DNA of 64,000 bases from Reticulitermes speratus (lineage: Eukaryota > Arthropoda > Insecta > Blattodea > Rhinotermitidae): assembly GCA_021186555.1 (NCBI GenBank), contig JAJKFL010000012.1, forward strand, positions 1,798,001 through 1,862,000. The letters run 5' to 3'. A program made the position numbers and the translations under genes. The notes under the pieces are model-generated. The model did no database searches and was not told the DNA's origin. It worked only from the letters and a program-made list of their open reading frames with translations. The first letter of the stretch is position 1. Each line of letters starts with the position of its first letter. Shown in pieces: positions 49,301-62,100 of this stretch.

Positions 49301-52300
49301 ACACTAACGAGTGACATGGCCATAAAACACAATGGGCACGAACACTAATGAGTGACATGGCCATAACACACACTGGGCACGAACACTAATGAGTGACATG
49401 GCCATAAAACACACTGGGCACGAACACTAATGAGTGACATGGCCATAAAACACACTGGGCACGAACACTAATGAGTGACATGGCCATAAAACACACTGGG
49501 CACGAACACTAACGAGTGACATGGCCATAACACACACTGGGCACGAACACTAACGAGTGACATGGCCATAAAACACACTGGGCACGAACACTAATGAGTG
49601 ACATGGCCATAAAACACACTGCGCACGAACACTAATGAGTGACATGGCCATAAAACACACTGGGCACGAACACTAATGAGTGACATGGCCATAAAACACA
49701 CTGGGCACGAACACTAACGAGTGACATGGCCATAAAACACACTGGGCACGAACAGTAATGAGTGACATGGCCATAAAACACACTGGGCACGAACACTAAT
49801 GAGTGACATGGCCATAAAACACACTGGGCACGAACACTAATGAGTGACATGGCCATAAAACACACTGGGCACGAACACTAATGAGTGACATGGCCATAAA
49901 ACACACTGGGCACGAACACTAATGAGTGACATGGCCATAAAACACACTGGGCACGAACACTAATGAGTGACATGGCCATAAAACACACTGGGCACGAACA
50001 CTAATGAGTGACATGGCCATAAAACACACTGGGCACGAACACCCCTGGCTGCCCGCCATGACACTTATGGCTCACACCTATCAGCCAATCTATCCCCATC
50101 CACTATCTCACTGGTGGAAGCTCAGCACACCCAACTCCAGCATCACGTGCAATGTTCTGTCGCAGCTCCTCAGCCAGCAGGAGGTATGTGACACGGTGCA
50201 AGATGGTGGGCAGCAGGTGGCCTTGAGCCATAGCACAGATGGGAACTCTAATCGCATGCAAAGCTCTGCCACTAGGTTCTCTTCAAAATCCTCCTGCAGT
50301 TCGTGTCGCTTACGCTTGCTGGTAACACCGCTTAGTTTGGTACCCCTGCAAATATGAAGCACATACAGCAAGCACCTAAACAAATACTTGGGGCACAGAA
50401 GGCAGGAAATTCACAACCAAGCTGTCAGAACTTACACTCCAATGACGGATCGCAAGTTCATAAAAATTTAATGAGAAGTCACTAGAACAGTAACTGTAGC
50501 TCATTTACTCCACTGCAGTATCATTACTTTTCAACAGATTCCCAAATACAGTCAGGCACTTGTCCCATCTTGGCACAAGGTAAAAATTCAGTTGTGGTGA
50601 TCAGTCTCACATTTGCAGCCATTTACACCTTCCCTACTCATTACTGTGGAATTGGCAACCTATCAGGCGTTGCTACAGCATCACAGTGAATGTGTGAGAC
50701 GAGACTGTGGCAGTCATTTCACTGCGAACTTCTAAACCACCCACCCTATTCTTTGGGCCAGTGAAGCAACACTTGTGAAGCTGCCCATTCCACAATAATG
50801 AGTAATCCAAAATGGCTCATCACAAATGGCTGCGAATGCAAGAGCGTGACGACAGAATTTTTAAACGTGTGCCATAGTAGGATAAATACATCAATGTGCT
50901 TGGTCAGTATGTTGACAGGTAATGGAATAAATGAGCCACGCTTAATTTTGTAATGACTTAATTATATATACCAACAAAGGCACACAATATATATGTGCAT
51001 TAGTCGGTATATATAATTAATTACAATCACAATAATATTAAATTTGTAATGACCTGTCACTGAACCTTACTTAACAGTGCTGAAGGTAACTGAAAGCTGC
51101 AGTACCTGGGACGCAGACAGTTGATTTTGTTTGAGACTGCTTTAACCTCCAATAAAGGCTGATCTTTGTTGATGATGCCCAGCTTGTATTTCTGGTTGAA
51201 GTAGTCTTCATAGGTCGTGTAGTTGTCTGAGGGAAACTGGCTGGCAGGTGTGAGTTCTGGGCATACCCGGGTCACAATGTAGATCTGCAAATGCAACACT
51301 TTCTTACCCTGAACACTCTTTTATCTTCTTTCTTGATGATACAGTTTCTACTGTAACTCTTTAAGCACAAGTGATACATGTCATACAAAGTCAAAACAGC
51401 CAGCCTTCTGTTACTGATGTATGCAACAGGAATGTCAAAAAGGGCAATATATATTTAGATTTATGCTTTGGTAACACTGAGTTCATACCTGATCACCCAG
51501 CATGCCACGATACCAGGGAGCCACCACAGAACCCTGAAACAGTTCCTCTGTCACCTTCAGTGCACGGCGGTCCTCTAAGCTGGGCTCTCTGATGTCAGGC
51601 ATAGTTGTGTACTGTCTAACTACATCCCACAGTATCTCATGACACCCATCGTCTCCTGAAGACAGCAACAGCAAGTCAGCATAATGCAAGATCATCATCA
51701 TATCCCCCAAATAAAGCAACATCTCCAACAAATAGGCACCTCATACAAAAAAAAACTAATATAGTCTTACCAACTCGCGTTGGAACCACGAAGTATGAGT
51801 TCTCCTTATTGTCCTTATCCACCATCAAGAATGACTTCATCAGTTTCAGCAGCTGTCCAAACAGCATGGCACTGAATGCCTCCAGATCCTTCACTTCCCC
51901 ATGCGTCACACGTAGGCATGCCGCGTTGCTCACAATACGGACTTTACTTTCTCCCACATTCATAAAGATTGGGAAGTCGCACAGCTGCCAAACCAAAAAC
52001 TGTGTTGTAATGGTTGGTAAGCCTGCTCCATGCTTGTTGCCACTTCAAATCCAAACCATGCTACATACAGTAACTCAACACAATGTACAGAACAGGCAAG
52101 ATCACTATTGGCAGGTGGCACTGCTGCAGCCATGCAAATGGTGCAGCTGCATGTCTAACTCAGTATATAAAATGGCAGACATTTGTGTAAAACAGTACAC
52201 CTGACAGGGTGAGTAGCTTGTACAGAGGACATCTGCGTGTAGCTTTCAGGTGGCATATCTGGTGAGTAGCTTGTACAGAGGACATCTGCGTGTAGCTTTA

Positions 52301-55300
52301 GGGTGGCGTATCTGGTGAGTAGCTTGTACAGAGGACATCTGCGTGTAGCTTTAGGGTGGCGTATCTGGTGAGTAGCTTGTACAGAGGACATCTGCGTGTA
52401 GCTTTAGGGTGGCATATCTGGTGAGTAGCTTGTACAGAGGACATCTGCGTGTAGCTTTAGGTGGCGTATCTGGTGAGTAGCTTGTACAGAGGACATCTGC
52501 GTGTAGCTTTAGGGTGGCGTATCTGGTGAGTAGCTTGTACAGAGGACATCTGAGTGTAGCTTTAGGGTGGCGTATTGGTGAGTAGCTTGTACAGAGGACA
52601 TCTGCGTGTAGCTTTAGGGTGGCGTATCTGGTGAGTAGCTTGTACAGAGGACATCTGGTGTAGCTTTAGGGTGGCGTATCTGGTGAGTAGCTTGTACAGA
52701 GACAATTGAGTGTCGAGCTTTAGGGTGGCGATCTGGTGAGTACTTGTACAGAGACATTACGTGTAGCTTTAGGTTGGCGTATCTGTAGTAGCTTGTACAG
52801 AGACATCTGCGTGTAGCTTTAGGATGGCGTATCTGGTGAGTAGCTTGTACAGTGGACATCTGCGTGTAGCTTTAGGGTGGCGTATTTGGTGAGTAGCTTG
52901 TACAGAGGACATATGCGTGTAGCTTTAGGGTGGTGTATCTGGTGAGTAGCTTGTACAGAGGACATCTGCGTGTAGCTTTAGGGTGGCATATCTGTCCAAG
53001 CAGGACCAGACAATGAGGGGACGCTGCTTCTGAGCTTCCTATCACATCAATATGATACATCAATGCAAACCATTACTGTCACATCTTAAAAGTTTGTGCA
53101 TCTCTCATTAGCCACCCATTAAGCTACATTTGCAATCACTCGCTACATACAGGTGTTTTCCCTGATCGTCTTAAAGTTGCGGTAGTAAAACCACTAAACA
53201 AGAAGGGAGACAAAACTAGTATGACAATTTATAGGCCTATGTCATTATTAACTGTTTTTACTAAAGTATTTGAGAAAGCTATGCACAGTAGGTTAAGCTG
53301 ACATCTACATACTAACAACATACTGGTCACAGAACAGCACGGTTTGAGGAAAGGGACATTACTGAAAATGCTACCTTCAGACTAACAGATAGTGTATTTA
53401 CACCCTTAACCAAAAAAATGCATGTTGGAGGAAGTTTCTGTGATTTGGCAAAGGCTTTTGACTGTGTAAATCATGACATTTTGTTGGCTAAATTACATTT
53501 CTATGGCATTCGAGGAATAACTGCAGATTGGTTCAAATCCTATTTAAAGAACAGAAGACAGAAAGTAGAAATAAAATCACGTAATGCAACTCAAAACGTT
53601 TTCCCTGATTGGGGTACACTGAAACAAGGATCAATTCTAGGGCCTTTATTATTCATAATATAGACAAACGACCTTCCTCGGAAAATAAATTCCATGTCAA
53701 AACCAATACTTTTTGCTGATGACACTAGTGTTATAATATATAACAAAAATTTTGCAGATTTCTGTACAGTGGCAAACTTAGTTCTCACTCGTATGATTGA
53801 ATGGTTTACTGCCAATAAATCTTGATAAAACAAATATTATGAAATTTATAACAAATAATTCACCACACTGTGCATTACATATTGATTATAGAGGAGAGTA
53901 TATGGAAGAGACAATAAACACAAAGTTTCTTGGTTTACAAGTTGATAACCACTTAACTTGGAAGAATCCTGTCTAAAAGCACTTCGTTTTTTGTAACTGT
54001 TGTAATACCTTCACATGCCAGCATCCTTTAACAGGTTCCAGTTTTACATGCCTCACACACTTCAGTCTTTGGAAAGATGAGATAAGATTCTGACTGAATA
54101 ATACACATTTACAATCCTAATAGTTGTACAATGAATCAATGGCATAAACACTTTGTACTAAAACATTAATTACCACTAACCCTAGCACCTTAGTGATAAA
54201 GTAATCATCAGTACATATGGTAATCATCAGTACCATATGGTAATCATCAGTACCATATGATAATCATCAGTACCATATGGCAATCCATTTCTTACTCTCA
54301 ACTCACAGAAACAAGGCTAAACCTGACAGCATGGGTAGGGACCCATATATCCTGGTTAACCTTGCAGAAAAAACCATACAGGTCCTGCCAAGAACATACC
54401 GTCTCTATCACACTATCTATCACTTTCCATTGGTTGTCACTTGTTAGGTGTTCAATTTATAATAAGCTTAAAGTCAAATTGATGAACAGCTCTAACTAGA
54501 GAGCACACAACAGAAAATAACAGTATTAAACTGTATGCACAAGCCACAAGTGCACTTCAGCCCAATGTAGTTTTAACTGCAATAAACTGGTTCCTGATCA
54601 TAAACATGTAATGGTCGGACTTCCTCCTGTGTCAACACTGCCCAAGTCACAGTCATTCTCCTGACCTGACCACAATACTCGTGGGTGGACTTGTTGCTCG
54701 TGAAACAAAACACACGAGCCCAAGGCCTCCCTCAGTTCAAACCAAACACAAACTGAAAATACGTCAGACAAAAAGCTGCCTAAATATTTAATTTAATGTA
54801 TTTTTCTGTGCATTGTAAATTCAACTTGAATGTCAAGCAATAAATGTGGTGACACGCACAGCCTTTCTCATGGAGCCTCACATGTTCCTACTGCACCGCC
54901 TCCTGACGACACACGAGCACAGACAGTCCCCTTCCAACGTTGCTGCAAACTATGTTCTTGTGCTTTAGTGTTGACCAAATTCGGTGACCAAAGATTCAAT
55001 AAAGGTTGCCTGGACATGGATTAACATTTTTCCAGGTATTTTACTTGGTCCTTAATTAATTATGCTCCATTCTACGTTGTTCAGCTCTACTTTGAGATTT
55101 TCAGAATATAACCGCCATGTTAAATGTCGACTTCCTGTATGAAGCACTGGAGGAATGGTAAATGGCAGGGGAAAATCAGAGTTCTCAGACAGAAACCTGC
55201 TTGTGCCACTGTCCATCACAAACCTGCTCCAGTGCCACTGTCCATCACAAACCTGCTCCAGTGCCACTGTCCATCACAAACCCAACAGAGGCTAACCTGG

Positions 55301-56088
55301 GACTGACCTCAGTCACGTGTCTGTAGTGTGAAGTGCTGGGTACGATGTCTTACATCACAGTATATCTTTCAAAGAAACATGTCTGTCTGATTGCTGTTTT
55401 TTTTTTTGGGTTTTCACACCATACAGTGAAGGCCTGTTCTGATGTTTCAGGCGGCTGTATTGCCTCCATCTTCAGGGAAAATGAATGTGGCTCAGGTGGA
55501 TGCTGAATTAATATGGAACAAGGGTCCATTATATAGGCAGGAGGTATACTCCAAGAGCAAAAGTGTTGCCTTTCTGAGGCAACACTACCTCGAGTTTCTG
55601 TACCAATGGATATGAGATTGACCAGCATTTATAATTTAAATATAAGACCTCCCCATTGTGATGTCTTGTATTAAAATTATAAACACTGGTCAAGCTCATA
55701 TGCGTCATTACAGAAACTTGAAAAGAAAACTCTACAGTTGCCAATGGGGGTGTTTGTATTAAAACACTACCTCGCTCTAACACCAATGGCCATACAAATA
55801 ACCCACATCACTTGCATCCACCTACATGCACGTCCCACTGACAAGGGCTGCTCTTGGATCTCTCAACACCCACTGGCTCTGTGAAAACCTGAGACGTTCT
55901 TCCCCCTTCCACAGCTCTGTTGGCCAGAATTCCCTTCATCCTTCCTGTATAACCGACACATTCCTAGCCCCAATTACTCCAGCATCCACCTGGGCCAGAC
56001 TGAGTCACCCTGAAGATAGAGGCAGTTATGTTCCTTCAAAACATTGGAACAATCCATTATCACATGGTGTGAAACACCCCCCCCCCAC

Positions 56089-56140
<52 letters not shown>

Positions 56141-59100
56141 AGCAGAAAGAAAGAAAGGACCAAAATTTGAACAACTGCTGTGAAAACAATATGAAACCTA
56201 TATAAATGCAGTCATGTCACAGCTAACCTTGGGCATCCTCTTGGCAGAAAGGATGGCAAAACCTTCACTTTGGTGGAGCAGGTCATAGAAGACAAGTTTA
56301 CGGTTATTTGATGCATCGGGTCGAGGGTACACAGGTCGCTGCTCGATAGCATGCAGGTACAGTTCAATTCCCTCTTCTGGGCGAGACTCGCTCAGTGTTA
56401 CTGGGAACTGCAAAATTAAAACAAACATAGTATGCATGGTGTGCATGCCGAAGAGTTCTCACCGTCCAACTACCGTGCAATACAGTGTCAGAACACTGAC
56501 TCAACAGCTCACTACCTTCTGGAACAAATCACCATGTCTCAGAACCTCTACTGAACTGTTCAGAAATTTCGCTGTTGTTGTGCAAGCATGAAGTTCACCA
56601 TGTCATTTATGTGTCTGCTGACAGCCATCATCTATGCATGAGGGCTATATTAACATTAGTCACTTGCCACCAGATATGCCAAATACAGTTTCATTAGGCA
56701 TTAATACCTGTCTGTATTTTGTTTTAAGCATGTTATTTAACGGCACAGCCAATTGTTAACATTACACAGCACTGGAGAAAAACAAATGAGTATGAAGTAC
56801 TTGTGGAATGACACTGACAAGGGCAAACAAAGTACTCAAAAAATAACCTCAATTGGTCCAACTTTGTCCATTCTAAAACTCACATGGTATGGTCTGGTCT
56901 GGGACCCACGCCTCTGTGGTGAAAGGCAGACAATTAACCATCTGAGCCACGGCAGGTTATGCTGTCTGGCCCATCTTCCAAAAATTTTACCACACCATCA
57001 TTTTCATTACTGTTAATGGTAAGCAATTAAAAATTACGAAGCTAACTTGACTCCTTTAAGGTACGCGCACACTGGAGCGCAGAGGACGGAACGGACGCAT
57101 CGAACGAGTCACTATATTTTCACTGAGTAGGCACACTGCATCGTATTTCCGCCTACGGGCTGACGCAATTCCTTTCAGTGCAGGCCGTTGATTAGCTAAC
57201 AACATGAGCATTTTCCCTTTCCCCTCCGTGTCACGCCATGCAATACGATAACTTCACCGCTGAGTCAGCCGGACGCACCGGCCTGACGGAAAAAGATTCC
57301 CCTCCCAGAATCCGAGACGGAATTGCCACACTCCGTTGCGGATCAGTGTGCGATGGCACGTAACTAGTAAAGGGAAGAATATCTTATCTCCGTGCGCTGC
57401 GACCGTCCATTCCGTCCGCTGCGCTCCAGTGTGCGCGTACCTTTACACTCCACAAAAATCAATGACTTGCTTTGGAAACAAGAGAATGATCATCACACAT
57501 ACCAAGCTGAAAACAAATGACTACACCAGAGGTGAGCAACACAGCGAACAAACCTCCTTCTTGTACTGTTCCTTCCGTTTATTGCTTCCTCGCTGTGGCA
57601 TATCTCCCTCAGTTTCCTCCCTGTACAAAGGGAAGAGTTCAGAACATGTCTCAGTTGGGTCCTTATGCTCCGCTGGCAGCAGATTCTCGTCTAGCTCCCC
57701 CAACTGGTGCAGCCGTTTGCACGTCTCCAGAGCTGCTGCACGCTTTGCCAGCTTCTTTGATGGCATCTCCTGTCCCTGGAAAAACACAAAAATAATCAGA
57801 CCGAAGGACACATTAACCCATTCAGGACTTCAATGTCTGCCACCCAAGTTCATGAAACAGCAGTTTTGTGCATAGTGAAGTATATTAAAAAAAATATATT
57901 ACATAGTTTTCATTTATACTGATTTTTGAATTATTAAAAAATTAAAAATATACTGTACTGGCACGGTATGCAGTGGCGCAGTTGGTATACTGACTGGGTA
58001 TGATGCATTGGTACTGTACAGATGCTGGCGCAGTTGGTATACTGTACTGGCACGGTATGCAGTGGCGCAGTTGGTATACTGTACTGGCACGGTATGCAGT
58101 GGCGCAGTTGGTATACTGTACTGGCATGGTATGCAGTGGCGCAGTTGGTATACTGTACTGGCATGGTATGTGCCATTTGGGACGCACAGTATGAGTATGG
58201 TACGTGTACTGGCACGGTATGCAGTGGCGCAGTTGGTAACATGTACTGGAAGGTATGCAGTGGCCAGTTGGTATACTGTACTGGCACGGTATGCAGTGGC
58301 GCAGTGTTGGGTACAGTAGTACTGGCACGGTATGCAGTGGCGCAGTTGGTATATGTACTGGCACGGTATGCAGTGGCGCAGTTGGTAACTGTACTGGACG
58401 GTATGCAGTGGCGCAGTTGGTATACTGTACTGGCACGGTATGCAGTGGCGCAGTTGGTTGAGGCTACAAGTATACTGTACTGGCACGGTATGCAGTGGCG
58501 CAGTTGGTATACTGTACTGGCACGGTATGCAGTGGCGCAGTTGGTATACTGTACTGGCACGGTATGCAGTGGCGCAGTTGGTATACTGTACTGGCACGGT
58601 ATGCAGTGGCGCAGTTGGTATACTGTACTGGCAGGTAGCAGTGGCGCAGTTGCATACTGTATGGCAGGTATGCAGTGCGCAGTTGGTATACTGTACTGGC
58701 ACAGGGTATGCAGTGGCGCAGTTGGTATACTGTACAGGCACGGTATGCAGTGGCGCAGTTGGTTGAGGCTACAAGCCGGAAGGTCGCAGGTTCGATTCCT
58801 GATGGGGTCATGAGATCTCTCATTGATTTAATCCTTCTGTCGCATTATGGCCCTGGGGTCCACTCAGCCTCTAACAGAAATAGTACCAAGAATATCTCCT
58901 GGGGGGTAAAGGCAGCCAGCGCGTATGGCTGACCTTATCACCTGCATGTACCGAATGTCTAGAAATTCTGGGAGCCTCAGCTTCCTGGAGTCCTAAGGAC
59001 CTGACCAGGCCTGCAATGAGACAGCTTTGCCTTTACGGTACTGGTACAGCACTCCGCCAGCAAGTCAGAAAATCACGACAGACAGGCACGGCCTTCAGAG

Positions 59101-62100
59101 ATTCATACGTGACACAAATAATGTACATCACTGAGCACAGATATATAAAGAAAATGACAACACAAACAGCAGCTAGCCAGACCAGATGCAACGCAATTCA
59201 TACTGGTATGGCACCTGGCTGTGAACAACGTCCATCATAAAATATGTTCCCCATACCTCAACCATCTAGAAAAAGTTAAGTCACAAGAATGCAGACAGAT
59301 GTATGAAGTTCATCAAAACATTTAAATATGTAGCTCCCACCTCACAAAAAACACATCAACTTTCCATTACAAACACCAATCAGTCCGTCCCATTTACAGA
59401 AATAATCACAGTTTACTGTGCCAATCATATGAAACACGCACGGACACACATATCATGTGGGAAAAATACAGGACATACACAAAATAATGGTGCGGTTTCA
59501 ATAGGAATCACTATTGAAACCGCACCATTCTTTTGTGTATGCCCTGTACAATTTATTTTTGATGTTAAGCACATGCTACACACAACTGTGACTGTGCTGT
59601 GAAAGGCTAACCCACCTGAATAAGATCATGGAGGTTGGAGTTCATGGGCAGCTGCAGATAAACAGACTTCCTGTTTTCACTCAGGTACCAAAATGGTGTT
59701 AACTGTGTGAACTTGTCCTGGGGCAGCGTCATGCAGTAGCTACGACACAGGGCACACAATTACACTAAGTACACACGATTAAAATATACAGATCTGTAAG
59801 TTTACCCATTTTTTAAATGACTTTAAACTTGGTCTGTACTATTAAGACATTCACTGCCAAAGTCGACCACGGTCGATTTAAGTATTTACGTTTTAAATTG
59901 CCAGTGTCGACTTTAGTCGATCTAAAGTTTACTCTGCTCTTCTGCCTTAAATACGCCACAAACACAATAATTTCTGTCAGGAAACATATTTTACTTCTTT
60001 ATTAATCCCTAGCTGACAACTAGAAAGAATATATGCACTTTATATATAATTTTAATTCATAAGACGACGCACTAGTTGTTTAACATTCAAAAAATCGCTA
60101 GCAATTTAACACCGCCGGGGATTTAAATGCCCAGCAGTGAACGTGTTAAGGGCAGAACCATAGGCTGAGAGTGTTTAACAACAGGGTGTTAAGGAAGAGA
60201 TTTGGGCCTAAGAAGGAAAGCAACAGGAGACTGGAGATAACTGTATAATGAGAAGCTTCGTGCTTTGTACTATTCATAAATATTCTTAGGGTGATCAAAG
60301 AAAGGATGATTAGATGGATGAGGCATGTAGCATGTACAGGGAGAACAAATATGTATACAGGGTTTTGATGAAGAAACTTGAAGGAAGGAGACCACTTGCA
60401 AAACGGAGACATATGCCTACAAGGAATGATGATGATGATGATGATAATACAGATCTTTAAAAATAGGACAGAAGGTAGTGGGCTGGATTAATCTGGCTCA
60501 CGACACAGCATGTTGCAAGATGTTGTGAACATGGTCATGAATGTTTTGGTTCCTTCAAGTGTGGGGAATTTCTTTACTAGCTGAGGAACTATCAGCTTCT
60601 CAAGGACTCTGCTCCATGTAGATAGTTTCACACGTAATGTGCAATACGCTTACCGATTTATGAGTGAAATAGCAGATGCAAGGCTGACATTTGAGAGTGA
60701 TGTGACATATGGTGGGATCAAAGAGTCAAACAGCTCTGCTGCAATGTCTTCTTCATTCGGCTCCTGGCGCTCCTCTGCGTCCCCAACCAGTAACTGTAAC
60801 ACGTAACAGAACCACTACAAAACTGTCTTCACGTTACTCAGTCCTGGCACTCCTCTGCGTCCCCTACCAGTAAGTGTAACACGTAACAGAACCACTACAA
60901 AACTGTCTTCACGTTACTCAGTCCTGGCACTCCTCTGCGTCCCCAACCACTAGCTGTAACACGTAACAGAACCACTACAAAACTGTCTTCACGTTACTCA
61001 GTCCTGGCACTCCTCTGCGTCCCCAACCAGTAACTGTAACACGTAACAGAACCACTACAAAACTGTCTTCACGTTACTCAGTCCTGGCACTCCTCTGCGT
61101 CCCCAACCAGTAACTGTAACACGTAACAGAACCACTACAAAACTGTCTTCATGTTACTCAGTCCTGGCACTCCTCTGCGTCCCTTACCAGTAACTGTAAC
61201 ACGTAACAGAACCACTACAAAACTGTCTTCACGTTACTCAGTCCTGGCACTCCTCTGCGTCCCCAACCACTAGCTGTAACACGTAACAGAACCACTACAA
61301 AACTGTCTTCACGTTACTCAGTCCTGGCACTCATCTGCATCCCCCACCAGTAACCATTAACAGAACCACCATGAAAATATCTTCCAAGTTATTCAGTTCC
61401 CAAAGCTTACACCTTGCGAGGTCGTCTAATGGTGATGAACACTCAACTGCACAGCAAACTTGACATGAAGATCTGAGCATAACTGTGATGCTTTCAGTTC
61501 TGGCTAATGAGAAGGAACTGAGAACTTTCATTATTATGTTGAGAGAGAGAGAGAGAGAGAGAGAAAACACTCCTACATATAAATGCACACACAAAGGCAG
61601 GCAGCTGCAGATACACTGCAGCAAGGGATATGACAATGTACTTGCTGGCCAACTGGCATCAACTAGCTGAGGCTTTTAAAATCAGGCTCACCGGCTGCAC
61701 CAGTCTTTTAGTGGAAGTCCAGCACCTCTGAAGAAGTACCTTTCTCCTTCTGCATAGAATGTTTCACTGATCTACCTCTGTTCCTGAATTTTAGTCCAGT
61801 GGAATTCTATTTCAATTTACTGACAAAGGATGAACGATGAACTCATGGTCGACTGGCTGACAGAAGTGCACAAGGAGAAGACAAGGCATTCCTCTAAACA
61901 AAAGCGGAAGGAATATTTTAGGTGTTTTCAAGGATCACTTTGCAGGTAAACTGAAAACTCTAAAATTTCAAATCAAACACAGATCTAGTGAGCATGCAAG
62001 CAACATCATCTCTTGGTTGTAGGTTTTTCGTGCGGCAGTTAACAAACCATTTACAGATGACCATGTCACGTGTACAGGGAATGGCTGCTATAACTACTCA

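Noticed and set aside
40549-50042. CRISPR array (regular repeats of 30-46 bp)
   Set aside because: Units are head-to-tail without unique spacers, and the context is an animal gene.
58751-58820. Functional tRNA gene
   Set aside because: A and B boxes are present but the acceptor and anticodon stems do not pair convincingly and a long SINE body follows. The same holds for 9222 and 39475.
57914-58823. Overlapping frames of up to 275 codons in the 37-bp array
   Set aside because: Created by repeated SINE head sequence and frequent one-base gaps.
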